Origin: Liolophura sinensis
Taxonomy: Eukaryota; Mollusca; Polyplacophora; Chitonida; Chitonidae
Direction of reading: 5' to 3'
Length of the DNA stretch: 64,000 nt
Assembly (NCBI RefSeq): GCF_032854445.1
Contig: NC_088299.1
Location: forward strand, 10,719,608-10,783,607
Made by a program: the position numbers and the translations under genes. Numbering within the stretch: the first letter of the stretch is position 1; each line of letters starts with the position of its first letter. Shown here piece after piece: positions 53,159-64,000 of the stretch. The notes under the pieces are model-generated. The model was not told the DNA's origin, searched no databases, and saw only the letters and a program-made list of their open reading frames with translations.

Positions 53159-53515
53159 ATTTGGATCTATATCTGTACAAAGACGAACAAGGTCTCCTTT
53201 CACGTCGCCTTTACGACAGAAGGGATAATTTCAATTTTGATATTGTAAATTATCCTTATTTGGATAGCAATATACCAAAGGGTCCTGCATATGGCGTATA
53301 CATATCTCGCCTTGTAGCATTTGTCAGATCTTGCGTTAATTGTGATGACTTTAATCTTCGTCTTTAAGTTGCTAGTTCAAAAACTAGTTTGTCAAGGATA
53401 CTCCATCAAACGCCTTCATTCTAAGTTTCTCAAATTTTACTATGAGTATAACACTCTCGTTGGCAGGTATGGACAGAGCGTTCAGAATCTCTGGCGATCT
53501 GCATTGTGATCAACC
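53159..53515 (+). pseudogene. Reverse-transcriptase C-terminal fragment of a retroelement
   Basis: The first frame reads SRRLYDRRDNFNFDIVNYPY, then LDSNIPKGPAYGVYISRLV and a stop near 53365. The reading continues in another frame with KLVCQGYSIKRLHSKF. The block KLYDKRDDFNF..IVN.P.LDSNIP..PAYGVYISQL is familiar to me as the end of a reverse transcriptase common in mollusc and cnidarian genomes, although I cannot name its clade. The fragment has one frameshift and no catalytic YxDD motif in the part present. Confidence 0.65.
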
Positions 53516-54175
53516 ACATAGACGGCGCTGTTATCCCTATGTACATATCTATCGCGTACATGTTATTTAACAACATAGATGTCGCTGATTGCCCAGTGTA
53601 ACCGTCTATCTTGTATGTCATCTGTAACATCATAGATGGCGCCTCTTGTAGTATGAGATCTTTACATATTAACGGGAAAGACGTAATCGTCCGTTACTTT
53701 TGAATCGCAATCTGATCGGTTAGGGTTTGTAACGCTCGTCATTTTCGAACTGTATCTAATACCGCTTAAACTGGGGGCCGTTTGGGCCGTAAAGGTAGCC
53801 ATGCTCATTACATCAGCATCATGCCTTTATGAACAGTTGCAATGAAAGCACGACTGAGATACTTGTTTAATTGTTATTTGACCTGGAACTCATTCACGTA
53901 CTACGAATGTGAACTTTGATATGGGATTCATGCCTGGAATATCCACTGTCTGCCCGGCATCATTGAAAACTGATGACCGTTTGTCCCTTATGTGTTACCG
54001 GCTTTATTTCTTATTTGTATAATTTCTTACATACCTTTGTCTTTGGGAGTTAGTGTTAAACGTTGTTTTGGAAATAGATCTTGCGATTATCGATTTGGAA
54101 CGCCTTTACGGACTACGAATGGTATATGAATGTCGTACATGACGCTTATATTCAAGCATCGTTGACAACATATTG
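53516..54175 (+). repeat. 3' end of the same retroelement
   Basis: CAACATAGATGTCGCTGATT-type short repeats (53515-53640) come first. The stretch from CCTGGAATATCCACTGTCTG to GACGCTTATATTCAAG follows and matches 9600-9745 and 10031-10075. Presence at two loci downstream of the same coding end marks it as element sequence. Confidence 0.65.
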
Positions 54176-54267
54176 CCATCGGGGCCACAAGAACAGCAAG
54201 TGCCGGTAAGGGAGAGGGATATAAATGCCATTTTCAAGGTCCGGTTTGAATCCGCACCTCGTTTGAC

Positions 54268-54615
54268 CTAAACCGCTTCGGTGGCCTAATGATTAGAACG
54301 TTCGCCTCGAAGTCGGGAGACCTGGATTCAAACCAGGGTAGGGTCATGCCAAAGACTTTAAAAATAGGTAATTGCAGCTGCCTCGAGTGGCACTCAGCAA
54401 TGATGGGTTAAAGCAAAGAAACAGGAATGTTTGGCGTGGGGTCAGTATAATGTAACACGCTGCCAGGGTGTCATAACTGGTGTCTTGTGAATGCAACTTC
54501 AGTGGCGGCAGCACTTTGGCTGCATGAACTCACCCTGTCACAAGAAGAAACAATATATGTGAAAAAATAACCTAATGACTACTCGTCGTCATATGACTGA
54601 AAATTGTTAAGTACA
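54268..54615 (+). mobile_element. SINE family C (tRNA-derived)
   Basis: The head has an A box (GGTGGCCTAATGATTAGAACG region) and a B box (GGATTCAAACCAGG). The body includes TGCCTCGAGTGGCACTCAGC, GGTCAGTATAATGTAAC and TCACCCTGTCACAAGAAG. The tail TCGTCGTCATATGACTGAAA with TTGTTAAGTAC is shared with SINE B. Confidence 0.85.
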
Positions 54616-54994
54616 ATCCCAAGCATACATACATATATGTTCGTGTGCCCTAACGATTTTGAAGACCAAGGACGTTAATCTTTCGGCCACAGCACCATCA
54701 AATAGTGTAAACAGGTCATGGCTAGTATACGGCACAGCGTTCCGGAATATATTATATGGATTATTAAACACATTTAATCTGCATGACACGCCATGCAACA
54801 TCCAAAAGAGCGAGAATTTAAGCAGTAATAAAGAAAACAAAATAGTTCTGATGGTGGTCAAAGAATCCTTGAGACATAATCCTTTTACACAGATTTTATG
54901 TTAATGTTTATTTATACCTTTTACATTTTGCAGTTAACATTACGACATTACCTTTCTGCTTAGGCCTTGGTGATAGGGAGATATTAAGTTGCTT

Positions 54995-55135
54995 TACTGA
55001 TCATTTACATACAGAGTTACAATAAAACCATAACTGAGGTAAATTGACACGCAACCGATTTGCATATGTGCTCTACATCAGGCCATCTGTTGTCCCTGCT
55101 GCTATTCTCTCCATATTGTAGTGTTTTCGGTGTCT
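54995..55135 (+). repeat. Dispersed repeat E, copy 3
   Basis: AGAGTTACAATAAAACCATAACTGAGGTAA and CATCAGGCCATCTGTTGTCCCTGCTGC are the markers that align with 10855-10960; they are quoted here only as positions 55013-55042 and 55075-55102. Confidence 0.5.
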
Positions 55136-55769
55136 TGTCACTAGATAATTCACAAGCACAGCCGCGTTACCCAAACAAAAGATACGTTTTTACTTCCTGT
55201 ATTTTGTTTAACCCTGTGTATGCTCCCATTATCAAATGTGCACAATTCACCAGGTTATCACTTTTCTAGCCCACGCCCGGGTTTATCTATTATAATTACA
55301 AACCCCAATGTGCGTAGGCCTTAGAGTCGAAATACCAGAGTTAGAGTCAAAATATCTCCTGACTTCATTCATCAACTGTCGTTATATTCCTCCAGCAATA
55401 CAAATAGACGACATCCGGGTTTCCGACAAGGACTGCAAAGATTATAGATTTCTAACGGTCTAGAAACATCCTAAATTCTGCCATTATATTGATGAGATTA
55501 ACAAGACTTTCTTAACGGAATAATCGATGTACACAAACTGTCATTAGCTCGACATTGTTCCTTGTCTGGCGTCAGGTATGCTCTACGAAAGTGTAATGTT
55601 TATTCCCGTTGTGAATAGACCAGGAGAATCTATTCTTTGATATGGAATTATAAAAGACACGTGAATCTTTTCAGAAATTCAGTTTATCTATAGTCATGTG
55701 GTATAATATTTACATTAACAGTGGCTACATTCATGTCTGACGAAAATCCTACTTTACGTAAAGTAAATG

Positions 55770-55975
55770 TTATGGGTCTCCGTGGCCTATAGTGGTTAGC
55801 TTGCCAGCTCGGGGAAATGACCCACGAGCCTCTCACCAATGGAGTCGCTGTGAGTTCAAGCCAAGCTCATGTTGACTTCCTCTCCTGTCGCGAATGGCCG
55901 CGGGTTTCCTCAACCTTTGTATAAGTGAAATATTCTTGAGCACAGCGTAAAACACCAATCAATCTATTACTCAAT
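55770..55975 (+). mobile_element. SINE family A, shortened body
   Basis: The head GGTCTCCGTGGCCTATAGTG and B box GAGTTCAAGCCAAG are followed by GTATAAGTGAAATATTCTTG and CGTAAAACACCAATC. The CCGGGCTCTGCC block is deleted. Confidence 0.88.
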
Positions 55976-56469
55976 CAATAAATAAGAAAAATGTTGTATT
56001 GAACGCAGATAAACACGTGAGTGATGGATTTAACTCACACTGAAGGACATGTAGTAGTCAATGGTGTGTATGTTTGTCTGCCTGAATGTCCCCTATTGCC
56101 AAGCTGTTGTTTTGTCCCTTGGAATGTGAAGCCACCAGGCTTCTACACAGAAACCCATCTGTGTTACAGTGAAACCCACGCTCTGTGATTAAAGTCTTCG
56201 TTTCTGTTTACTTGCTTTTACTTTTACTTACAGCCCAGTATCCATGTCACCACTATCTTTTGTCCCGAGGCCCACGGTACACAATATAGCAATTAGCCTT
56301 TCCCGTCCACCATACTTTCAGATGTCTTTGAGGCCTGTAAAGGTTGTTTGGAGGGATATTAGCATTATTTCCAAAATTGTGAAGACAGTAAATCGAACTC
56401 TGAAAAATGTTCACGCGGAAATCCTCACGTTTTTTCATCCCAAATAGCTGCACCCGTTTGAGCCTATTA

Positions 56470-56672
56470 TATTCATTGATTTATTTGATTGATGTTTTAC
56501 GCCGTGCTCATATTTCACTTATACAACAACGGCAAAAATTATGGTGGGGGAAAACCGGACAGAACCCGAGGGGAACCTACGATCACAGACCTTCCCACAT
56601 ACGGCTGGGGAGGAAGCCAGCATCAGCTGGGCTTGAACTCACAGCGAACGCGTTGGAAAGGGGCCTTTCAGT
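56470..56672 (-). mobile_element. SINE family A
   Basis: ATTTGATTGATGTTTTACGC, GTGGGGGAAAACCGGACAGA and CCAGCATCAGCTGGGCTTGA appear in reversed SINE A order. The distal head is missing. Confidence 0.85.
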
Positions 56673-57238
56673 AAAGCAAAAGACGGGATAGCTTTTACCG
56701 ACATTAAAATATGTGGCCAATAAAATTGTAGCTCGTTGATCTGTTTGAACATATTCAACAACATATTTTAACAGCCAACTCTAAATCCACAACAGTGAAG
56801 TGAGTATCAAATATTATGTGTGCATTGTATTTTTTTAACTCAATTTGGTTGAGAAGTGAGGAGGCGTCCATGACACCATGCCCCACCATCCCTTTTGAAA
56901 GTGTGGTGCTACCGTCTCACTGCCTTTAATCCCGCTCCCTATGCCACTAGTATGGCAGATGTGTGTAATATATATATGCGTCGAAGCAGACATTGGTGTA
57001 CCAGTTGTCAACCAAGATGAACATTCCACGTAAATAATCGCAAGGCCAATTCCCAAAACGACGTTTAACACAGAAAACAACCACCAAAGAATTAAGAAAG
57101 CATATAAATTACGAAAATGGGACGGAATCATGCCAGGAGAAGCAGCCAACAGTTTCTAATGATGTTGGAAAGACGAAAGATATGTTCTAGGCCAATGAAT
57201 GAAATCAGTACCAAAACCATGTACTATGCTAGCATATA

Positions 57239-58880
57239 CAGTCATGGAAAAAATTATTAGACCACTCATATTTTCTTTGGTTTCTTGTTCATTTTAATGC
57301 CTGGCAACCCTAAAGGTGTATTAACCGAAGATTACAATGAATACGATAAAAATCCAGCTGATTCCATAATACTTTTTCGTATTTGATATGCTTTAAGGTC
57401 AGTTGTATTCCTAGGGTGTATGCCAGGCAATTTCATGCTTTCCATTTACATGCAGACTTACATAAAGAGTGGTTTCCTGTTTACATGTAGGCTTACATAA
57501 ATAGGGGTCTCTTGTTTATATATTAAGACGCAGCACAACTCGGTCAGCTCTCATAATGCCTAAAACGAAAGAATTATGTGGAGCCAGAAAGGCAGCCATC
57601 TTGGCATAGCTGGATACTGGATTGAGCGAGCGACAAGTGGCCAAAAACTGAAGATCTCTAAGACAGCAGTTCATTACACCAAGAAAAAGCAAGCCGAACA
57701 TGGTACTACAAAACTGCTAGCTGGTCGAGGCAGGAAACGTCTTTCTACCCCACGAGATGACCGAGCACTCATCCGGTCCTGTATCAAGAATCGTCGTCAG
57801 ACCTCCAGAGACCTTAGAAATGAGTGGGCATTGTAAACAAATGTGACTTGTTCAGCAAGAACAGTTCGAAACCGACTTCTTGAAGCTGGTCTAAAGTCGC
57901 ACAAGGCACGGAAGAAGCCCTTCATCAACGAGAGGCAGCGGAAGGCCCGCTTGCGTTTTGCGAGGGATCACAAGAATTGGACTGTTGATGATTGGGCTAA
58001 AGTTCTCTTCAGTGATGAATCCAATTTTGAGTTGATGCCTACTCCAGCCAACTTACTGGTTAGGAGGAAGCCTGGGGAAGCCTACAAACTTGCTCCTACT
58101 GTAAAGCATGGGGGTGGATCAGTGATGATCTGGGGTTGTTTCAGTATGGGTGGAACAGGACAGATGCAGTTGTGTGAAGGGAGAATGAACCAAGTCACAT
58201 ACAGAGCTACTCTTGAAAACAGTCTTCTTCCATCAGCTGCTAAACTCTTTCCTGGCTCGAATGACTGGATTTTCCAACAAGACAATGCCCCTTGCCACAC
58301 GGCAAGGTCAGTTAAAACCTGGACAGAGAACCGGAACATTCGAACCATGAATTGGCCTGCTCAGTCACCTGATCTGAATCCAATTGAAAACCTGTGGAAT
58401 ATTATCAAGTTCAAAATGGAGAACCACAAGCCCAAAAACAAAGCAAATTTGTTCGAATTTTTGCAACAGGAATGGGCTGCTGTGACCGCAGGGCAATGTA
58501 ACAAACTGGTGGAGAGCATGCCAAGGCGCATGGCTGCAGTCATCAAAAACAATGGGCATGCAATCAAGTACTAACTCCCGTGTGAGACTGAGAGTCATGT
58601 GACTACGTGACTAGGAGACATAAGAAAAAATGAAATGCCAAAATGTTTTTGAGAATACAGTTGCCACATCTACAGATGTATGAACTTAAGTGATTTTGGT
58701 CATTGTCAAGAAAGTCATAGAGAACTGATAGATATCACCTCTTAAATAAAACCCTTATGAACTATTTCTGTTTTCATCACTTTCTTTGCCCAAACAAATG
58801 TTCCTTCAGTTGTGCAAGGTTTTAAAATGAACAAGAAATGGGAGAAAGCAAGGGTGGTCTAATAATTTTTTCCATGACTG
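57239..58880 (+). mobile_element. Tc1/mariner-superfamily transposon with intact ends
   Basis: The element is bounded by CAGTCATGGAAAAAATTATT at the left and its exact reverse complement at the right, with flanking TA duplications at 57237-57238 and 58881-58882. The inverted repeat is perfect for about 27 bp and recovers further in (TTTCTTGTTCATTTTAA on both sides). The length is 1642 bp, typical of Tc1 elements. Confidence 0.95.
57556..58574 (+). pseudogene. Tc1-like DD34E transposase, disrupted
   Basis: The reading starts MPKTKELCGARKAAI. An N-terminal helix-turn-helix part (LDTGLSERQVAK, then in another frame LKISKTAVHY) precedes the catalytic domain. The catalytic acids are visible: D in VLFSDESNF, D in FQQDNAPCH and E in SPDLNPIENLW, with 34 residues between the second D and the E. 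It would cut and rejoin the element's ends at TA sites. Breaks: an in-frame TAG near 57607, a frameshift near 57645 and TAA at 57834-57836. The catalytic domain from 57837 to 58574 is otherwise uninterrupted. The good ends suggest a fairly recent arrival. Confidence 0.9.
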
Positions 58881-58929
58881 TATGTTTTGTCGATAATAGA
58901 ATGTGTATCTCAGTTGCGATTTGATTGCA

Positions 58930-59215
58930 AGTGTTTATATATGGCGTGTACATATCTCGCCTTGTAGCATTTGTTAGATCATGCGTGTTATGTGACCATA
59001 TTGTAAGTTCATATTTACTTCCAAAATAATTATACTCATTGTAAAACATTAGAAACGTTGGGTAAAAGCGTTTGATGGAATAACCTTGACACACTAGTTT
59101 TCTCAGTAATAACGTTTGACGTTCATTGAAATCGCCACACAGCACATGATCTAACAAATGCTGCAAAGCGAGATATGTACACGCCTTGTGCAGGAAATAT
59201 TGCTGTCCAAGAAAG
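58930..59215. repeat. Two reverse-transcriptase fragments, head to head
   Basis: 58936-59000 (+) holds GGCGTGTACATATCTCGCCT and the GTAGCATTTGTTAGATCATG block. 59025-59215 (-) holds the same block and continues with KLVCQGYSIKRF-type coding. Both are homologous to 53230-53470. They lie immediately right of the Tc1 element. Confidence 0.65.
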
Positions 59216-60220
59216 GATAAATTACAGCTTCAAAATTAAAGCCATCCCTCTTGTCGCAAATTCTTTGAAAACATTGCTACAGTGCACTAAAGTCAACACA
59301 TTTTCATTATCAGTTATTCTAATTGTTTTGATGGATTTTTAATCTGGCGTTTATCAGGATAGTTACAAGATCGATAAAACTTTTCGTCTGTAACTTTGAC
59401 GTAGTTCTCCGTTGTTATTTCAGGTCTTTCTACCAATTTCCATTCGGTCGACGTATGATTTATGCGCAAAAATGCACAAAAACGCATTACATAAATCTGA
59501 AGTTTAAATATCCCCTTGTTATTTTTTACGTTTTAGTATTAAGGAGGATGGCAGTGAGCTGCCTCGGATGGAGCTTTCTGGAGAGCAGAAGGTATCCCGC
59601 GGTGCTGACAGACAAGTATAGAAGCTCCAGTCTGCAGCGTCTTTGACGGCAGTTCTCAAGACTGCCATACAACGATCGAAACATAATACGCTCTCCATGA
59701 CGCTGGCATGACATGTGGCGTCTTCCTCTTCCACTCGAATGCTTAGCTACTCTTTGGTCGACTACAGAGACAGAGAATATCACTGATGTAGAGAATGCCG
59801 CCCTTACAAGAACCGGTTTACTTTGACATGGTCAGAGGATAGTAAAGACATCTCATAGCAACTCGGAGTCTGGTTCACGTCCAGTGGGACAACTACAGCA
59901 TATAATCGTGATTAAGCCGACCCGTTTATCATTTGATCTGTCTGTCGTGTCCGATACATGCTCAACGTTTAGACAAATTAGCAGTCTTCATTAATCCGGC
60001 AACCAGGTGAGTTCATAACGTTACCTTTGTATCTATGCTTAGGGGATTTTTTTCTCCAGATTTTGTCCAGGTTGATGGTTTCTGAGAAATCTAACAGATT
60101 CAGTGGTACAGGAATCTAACATGCAGTACATACGAATACAAAGCCATACATGTCTCTATATATTTGCGTAATTCCAGTAAAATCTAAATCGTTATCTGGG
60201 TTCCAGGTATGATATTTATT
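59216..60220. other. No recognisable gene
   Basis: Two overlapping - strand frames near 59519-59783 lack recognisable motifs and consistent splice sites. Confidence 0.45.
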
Positions 60221-60221
60221 T

Positions 60222-60385
60222 ATTTATAAACATATTTATTTCTTTATTTTTAATTGGTGGTTTAGGCCGTGGTTAAGAATATCTCAGTCGTAGAAAGGCG
60301 GCTAGCATAATGGTGGGAGGACACCGGACAGGGCTCTGGGGAAGCCCACGTCCATGCATCCGCAGGTTTCCAGATATTATATGTC
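60222..60385 (-). mobile_element. SINE family A, 3' half
   Basis: AATTGGTGGTTTAGGCCGTG, GGCGGCTAGCATAATGGTGG and CATCCGCAGGTTTCCAGA appear in reversed order. Confidence 0.78.
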
Positions 60386-60411
60386 AGTAGTTAAATTTGG
60401 ATATTTATATA

Positions 60412-60500
60412 TTTGATTGGCGCCCTCGGGCTCTGCCCAGATTCCTCGCACAATAATGCTGGCTAAAGTCGTATAAGTGAAATATTCTTGAGTGCGGTAT
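60412..60500 (+). mobile_element. SINE family A, 3' fragment
   Basis: CCCTCGGGCTCTGCCCAGAT and GTATAAGTGAAATATTCTTG. It lies next to an opposite-strand copy at 60222, so the pair forms an inverted repeat. Confidence 0.78.
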
Positions 60501-60924
60501 TTAAGGCCGTACCGCGGTCAAACATTTTTTTCTTGTATGGCAGTGGCTAGGTTCACAAAACCATGCAGAAGGCTTGAGTAAGTGAACATAATAAAACAAT
60601 TACGAGGAAAGGTCCCTCGTTCTTTACGCGATCACTTACCTTATCGGAATTGTACCTACTTATTTCGTCTAATTTTTAAAGCACTCTCATTTGGTGGGGG
60701 GGGGGGGTTAGCAATGATATAAATAAGTTGATCATTAGATATACTAACCACGTGAAAAACACAAAACTAAATATTCCTGGTGCATTTACATGTATATTGG
60801 TTAAAAAGACCAAACCAGGTGTCCCGAAAATTGGAAGAATTAGGTTAGCTATAATTATACATTTAAAAGCTCATCAGTCGGTTACGTAATATTTCTAACA
60901 TTAAAACACAGTCGCCGCATTATT

Positions 60925-61012
60925 AATATTATTTATTTGATGGGCGTTTTACGCCGTACCCAAGAATATTTCACTTATACAACGCCTACCAGCATTACGG
61001 TTAATGGCTGAA
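60925..61012 (-). mobile_element. SINE family A, 3' fragment
   Basis: TATTTGATGGGCGTTTTACG, CAAGAATATTTCACTTATAC and CTACCAGCATTACGGTTAAT. Confidence 0.78.
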
Positions 61013-61880
61013 ATATAGCTGAAGTGACGTAAAGCTGTATACATAATTACCACATTGTACTGAACATAAACGTCCCCATACAGCACTACAATGTCTTAAA
61101 TCTTATATATTAATTCATACATTTCATTGTTATTGAACGCTACACTCGAGAAGTGTTCACCTATTAGGGGGGATGGTTATTTTTTGAGTGGAGCAAAGGG
61201 AGTAAAACAGGGGGAAACATTTTGACAAGCTAATGACGAACGTTCACACATGTGACGTACAAATATCCGCACCCTGGTGCTGTTTCTCAGAAGGGTGGCA
61301 ACGTTACGCCGGTTGCAAATACCAGTGTACGGTCAGTATGCTATTCATGGCGAAACGGCCGACTATGATTATACTCCATACTGGTGGAAGACAAGTGGTC
61401 CTCAATGAACGTTAGAGTGTGCAACCAGCGGTCTACGTTCTGGCTCTTTTTAAACAGAGTTGACAGCCGTGAAGTACATGTACCATGCGACTACGCTTCA
61501 TTGTGTACGTTTAATTTTTTTACCGCAATATATTGAGATAAAACACTTAATGGTAAAGCATGCCATCAAACTCATCAAATGACATTTAAACTGAGTAATT
61601 CAGCGGCTTAGAATAGGTTTTACCAAGAGACAAACTCCGATCCGGTCTTATTACCATTTATATAACTCATTGAGAGTATGTCAGTTGTAAGTCATTAGAA
61701 ATTCCGTACAGTATACGGCTAGGCCTGTGTAAGAAGACAAGGCATTGACAGGTAAAATCACTTCTGGCCAAGCGTACGACCAACAAAAAGCAGTGACATC
61801 AGAATCAGCGTAAGGCGTTTACCAGGCAAACTCCGTGACAAATAACACTTTATTTATAAACGATTTATAATTTTAAAATG
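61013..61880. other. No recognisable gene
   Basis: The only open frame (61233-61415, +) has no motif. Nothing else stands out. Confidence 0.45.
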
Positions 61881-61884
61881 GTAA

Positions 61885-61985
61885 GATACGTTGATTTACG
61901 CCGTGCTCAAAAATATTTCACTTTCAAGACAGCGGCCAACATCATAGTATGAAGAAAAAAGGGCAGTGCCTGGGGAAAGAGGCTT
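61885..61985 (-). mobile_element. SINE family A, 3' fragment
   Basis: TTTACGCCGTGCTCAAAAAT, ACAGCGGCCAACATCATAGT and GGGCAGTGCCTGGGGAAAG. Confidence 0.72.
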
Positions 61986-62049
61986 TAGAACAATAAATTT
62001 CCAGTATAATATGTGACACGACAATGCGAATAGCTTCCTAGTGAAATGC

Positions 62050-62345
62050 ACAAAAGGCAGCAGTAAGAACACACAATCATATTAAAGCAATGCAAAGGGA
62101 CCAGACCTCGGGGATGCTTAGTCCACCAGCACAGTCCTGGTTTATGTAGGAATACAATATAATTAAGGACGTACAGCATGGAGAGTAAAAGCAGTGCAGC
62201 GACGACAGCGTGATAGTTGGCAAATGGTCACACGAATCCGGTGAAATCTGTCCTCTTGTCAATTTACCTCAGCTAGTGTTTTATTCTAACTGTTCATGTA
62301 AATGCATAAATAGTAGCAATTTACACGCCCCAAACACCTTGGCCT
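62050..62345 (-). repeat. Dispersed repeat E, copy 4, with a flanking direct repeat
   Basis: 62210-62310 (GGTGAAATCTGTCCTCTTGT, then TTTATTCTAACTGTTCATGT) matches the other E copies. AGCAATGCAAAGGGACCAGA at 62086 recurs as AACAATGCAAAGGAACCAGG at 62464. Confidence 0.55.
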
Positions 62346-62654
62346 ACGTAAAATTAGGTAAAAAAATATATGCAGCGATGGCAACGACAATTTATTAGAT
62401 GTTACTGGTCTAGAATTACTGAAAATGCTGTGATGTCATCAAATTTAACATACAACTACATTAAAACAATGCAAAGGAACCAGGCCTGGTGGATGCTGTA
62501 ATTATACACACAATCACAAAAGTAGTGTTGGTCAACATTACTATACGTTATAGACCTAGGCCATATACACCCAAAACTAGTATTACCTAACGTCCTAGAC
62601 CACTCCGGCCCATCATTGAAGGGTAGTGTAGCCTACACCGCAAATGTAGTGTAG

Positions 62655-62815
62655 GGCTTCGCAGAAAAGTATCCGTTATCAGAAAAATGATCAGCTAAAC
62701 AACAACGTTATCAGAAAAAAAGATCAGGTAAACAACAACGTTATAAGAAAAAAATGATCAGGTAAATAACAACGTTATCAGAAAAAATGATCCGGTAAAC
62801 AGCAAGGAATGCATA
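62655..62815 (+). repeat. ~36-bp tandem repeat, four copies
   Basis: The unit contains ACAACGTTATCAGAAAAAATGA followed by TCAGGTAAAC, with small indels; shared cores begin near 62667, 62705, 62738 and 62769. Confidence 0.85.
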
Positions 62816-62864
62816 AAATGTAAAATTGTTGAATAATAAATACATATGCAGTGTCTGAGTATAA

Positions 62865-63035
62865 TAAAGTAGTTACAGCATAGAGGGTAAATCCGGAGCA
62901 GCGAGGACGGTGTAATAACTGTAAATGTTCACATATAACCGCTGAAATATGGCCTCTTGTCAATTTACTTTCGTTAGTCTTTTATTCTAATAGTTTATGT
63001 AAATGTTTAAACACAAGCTCCATGGCTTAAAACAA
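62865..63035 (-). repeat. Dispersed repeat E, copy 5
   Basis: GCTGAAATATGGCCTCTTGT, CAATTTACTTTCGTTAGTC and TTTATGTAAATG follow the E order. Confidence 0.6.
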
Positions 63036-63185
63036 AATCAGGCATATTAATTGCAATTTATTTCATTATTTCATGCTTCATCCTCGAGCAGAATAAAGGT
63101 TTATACACGGTCAAAATATGTACCGTTCACTGTTATATCGTTATTATACATGTACGTATGTGGAAGCAACAGTGAAGCCTTATTA

Positions 63186-63439
63186 CACCCAAAAAATTAA
63201 TCTGTTAATTTTAAAAATCATTTTGTTGTCTGAGTGACGCTAGAATGTATTCTGTTATTGTAACAATATTATGTCATATTCAACATAATATTATGTTAGT
63301 GTAATATAATTGTTATGTTGAATTAATAGAATATGCGAGTTATATTTAACAGAACAATCTGCTGCAATAGCAGAATACATTGTAGAATCACTCAGACAAC
63401 AGACTTTCTGTTAAAATTAACAGATTAATTTTTTGAGTG
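63186..63439. mobile_element. Palindromic MITE, copy 2
   Basis: The terminal inverted repeats run from CACCCAAAAAATTAATCTGT (left) and, reversed, CACTCAAAAAATTAATCTGT (right). They continue inward through GTTGTCTGAGTGA. It has no coding capacity and shares its termini with 13721-13945. Confidence 0.88.
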
Positions 63440-63444
63440 TAAGT

Positions 63445-64000
63445 TGTTACCCACATTAACGTATTTGGAAGAGTGATAGCTCTCCGCGGCAATCCATGAG
63501 TTCACCTTTATCTGGGGCATTGTGAACAGCAGGTTTCCTGATTGGATGAGCACACATAAACGAGGCACCGATGTTTACTGACATCAACACCACCAGTCAA
63601 CTTTGGTCACACGCCCAAGATAGAGTAAAACCCACCAAAATTCTGAATTCCGCTCAATACAGATAATCTGTCTTTGGCGCTGGCATGCACGTGAATCAAA
63701 ACGTGACAGTGATTGAATATGGTGTTCGAATTAGAGTGGGTCGCTCCAAAATTCTTTGGGTTTCTTCCGGTATGCTATGCAAGACTTCGTTCCCGAACAA
63801 AACCTGAAATGTTTACTAATCTGGCGAGGAGATTACGCGCAATATAGATCGGTCCATCAACTCACGACATGATCATTGAATCCGTAAACAAATCAACCAC
63901 TGAAAGTATGTCGCACATCCCTTTCCTACCCGTGCTCTGAGCTTGCATCTCAAACATCTGATACACCGTTACTGGAAGAAGACGAATATCATTGCACCAG
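63445..64000. other. No recognisable gene
   Basis: No open frame of note and no repeat shared with the rest of the window was recognised. Confidence 0.4.

Noticed and set aside
54268..54345. Functional tRNA gene
   Set aside because: A and B boxes are present, but a SINE body and shared tail follow directly. The same holds for the heads of SINE A and B copies.
57239..58880. Tc1 as the source of the MITEs
   Set aside because: The Tc1 termini (CAGTCATGGAAA) and the MITE termini (CACYCAAAAAA) are unrelated.

Overview
The window looks like genomic DNA from a lophotrochozoan animal, most likely a mollusc and possibly a bivalve. This rests on intron-rich animal genes with GT/AG splice sites, on several tRNA-headed SINE families of a type I associate from memory with mollusc genomes, and on Tc1 and Polinton/Maverick remnants. 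No database could be searched, so the taxon is an inference. The DNA is AT-rich, gene-poor and repeat-rich.

Layout. (1) 1-2,400: the window opens in a 22-bp tandem array. The last exon of a single-pass membrane protein follows (1395-1885, + strand), possibly the end of a ZP-domain-like protein. (2) 2,400-11,100: mostly non-coding, with dispersed repeats, a decayed retroelement 3' end and a nested SINE. (3) 11,118-12,488: a complete three-exon PLAC8-family gene (+). Its first intron carries about five tandem copies of the 3' splice-site region. (4) 12,700-13,950: a degenerate satellite and a palindromic MITE. (5) 16,599-23,489 and about 31,791-39,600: two paralogous genes in tandem on the - strand. 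Each encodes a short cytosolic N-terminus, a membrane segment, an extracellular NIT (nitrate/nitrite-sensing-type) domain, a second membrane segment, a signalling helix and a class III guanylate cyclase domain. These are the main genes of the window. (6) 42,190-48,200: a decayed Polinton/Maverick (adintovirus-like) element with packaging ATPase, small late proteins, minor capsid-like and double-jelly-roll major capsid remnants, all broken. A histone-type mRNA 3' stem-loop lies just past it at 48,304. (7) 49,600-64,000: SINEs, reverse-transcriptase fragments, a Tc1 element with intact ends but a broken transposase (57,239-58,880), and another palindromic MITE.

How the genes may work together. 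The two cyclases share domain order, exon lengths (138, 99 and 92 bp for three catalytic exons) and intron phases, so they arose by tandem duplication. Their active sites have diverged in different places. The upstream paralog (gene 2) has replaced the catalytic Asn by Thr and the Gly of the first metal-site motif by Glu. The downstream one (gene 1) keeps both but has altered residues around the second metal Asp. Class III cyclases form their active site at a dimer interface, so an obligate or preferred heterodimer that couples an extracellular small-molecule sensor to cGMP is a testable hypothesis. Exon boundaries and coordinates were read by eye from splice consensus and reading-frame continuity.
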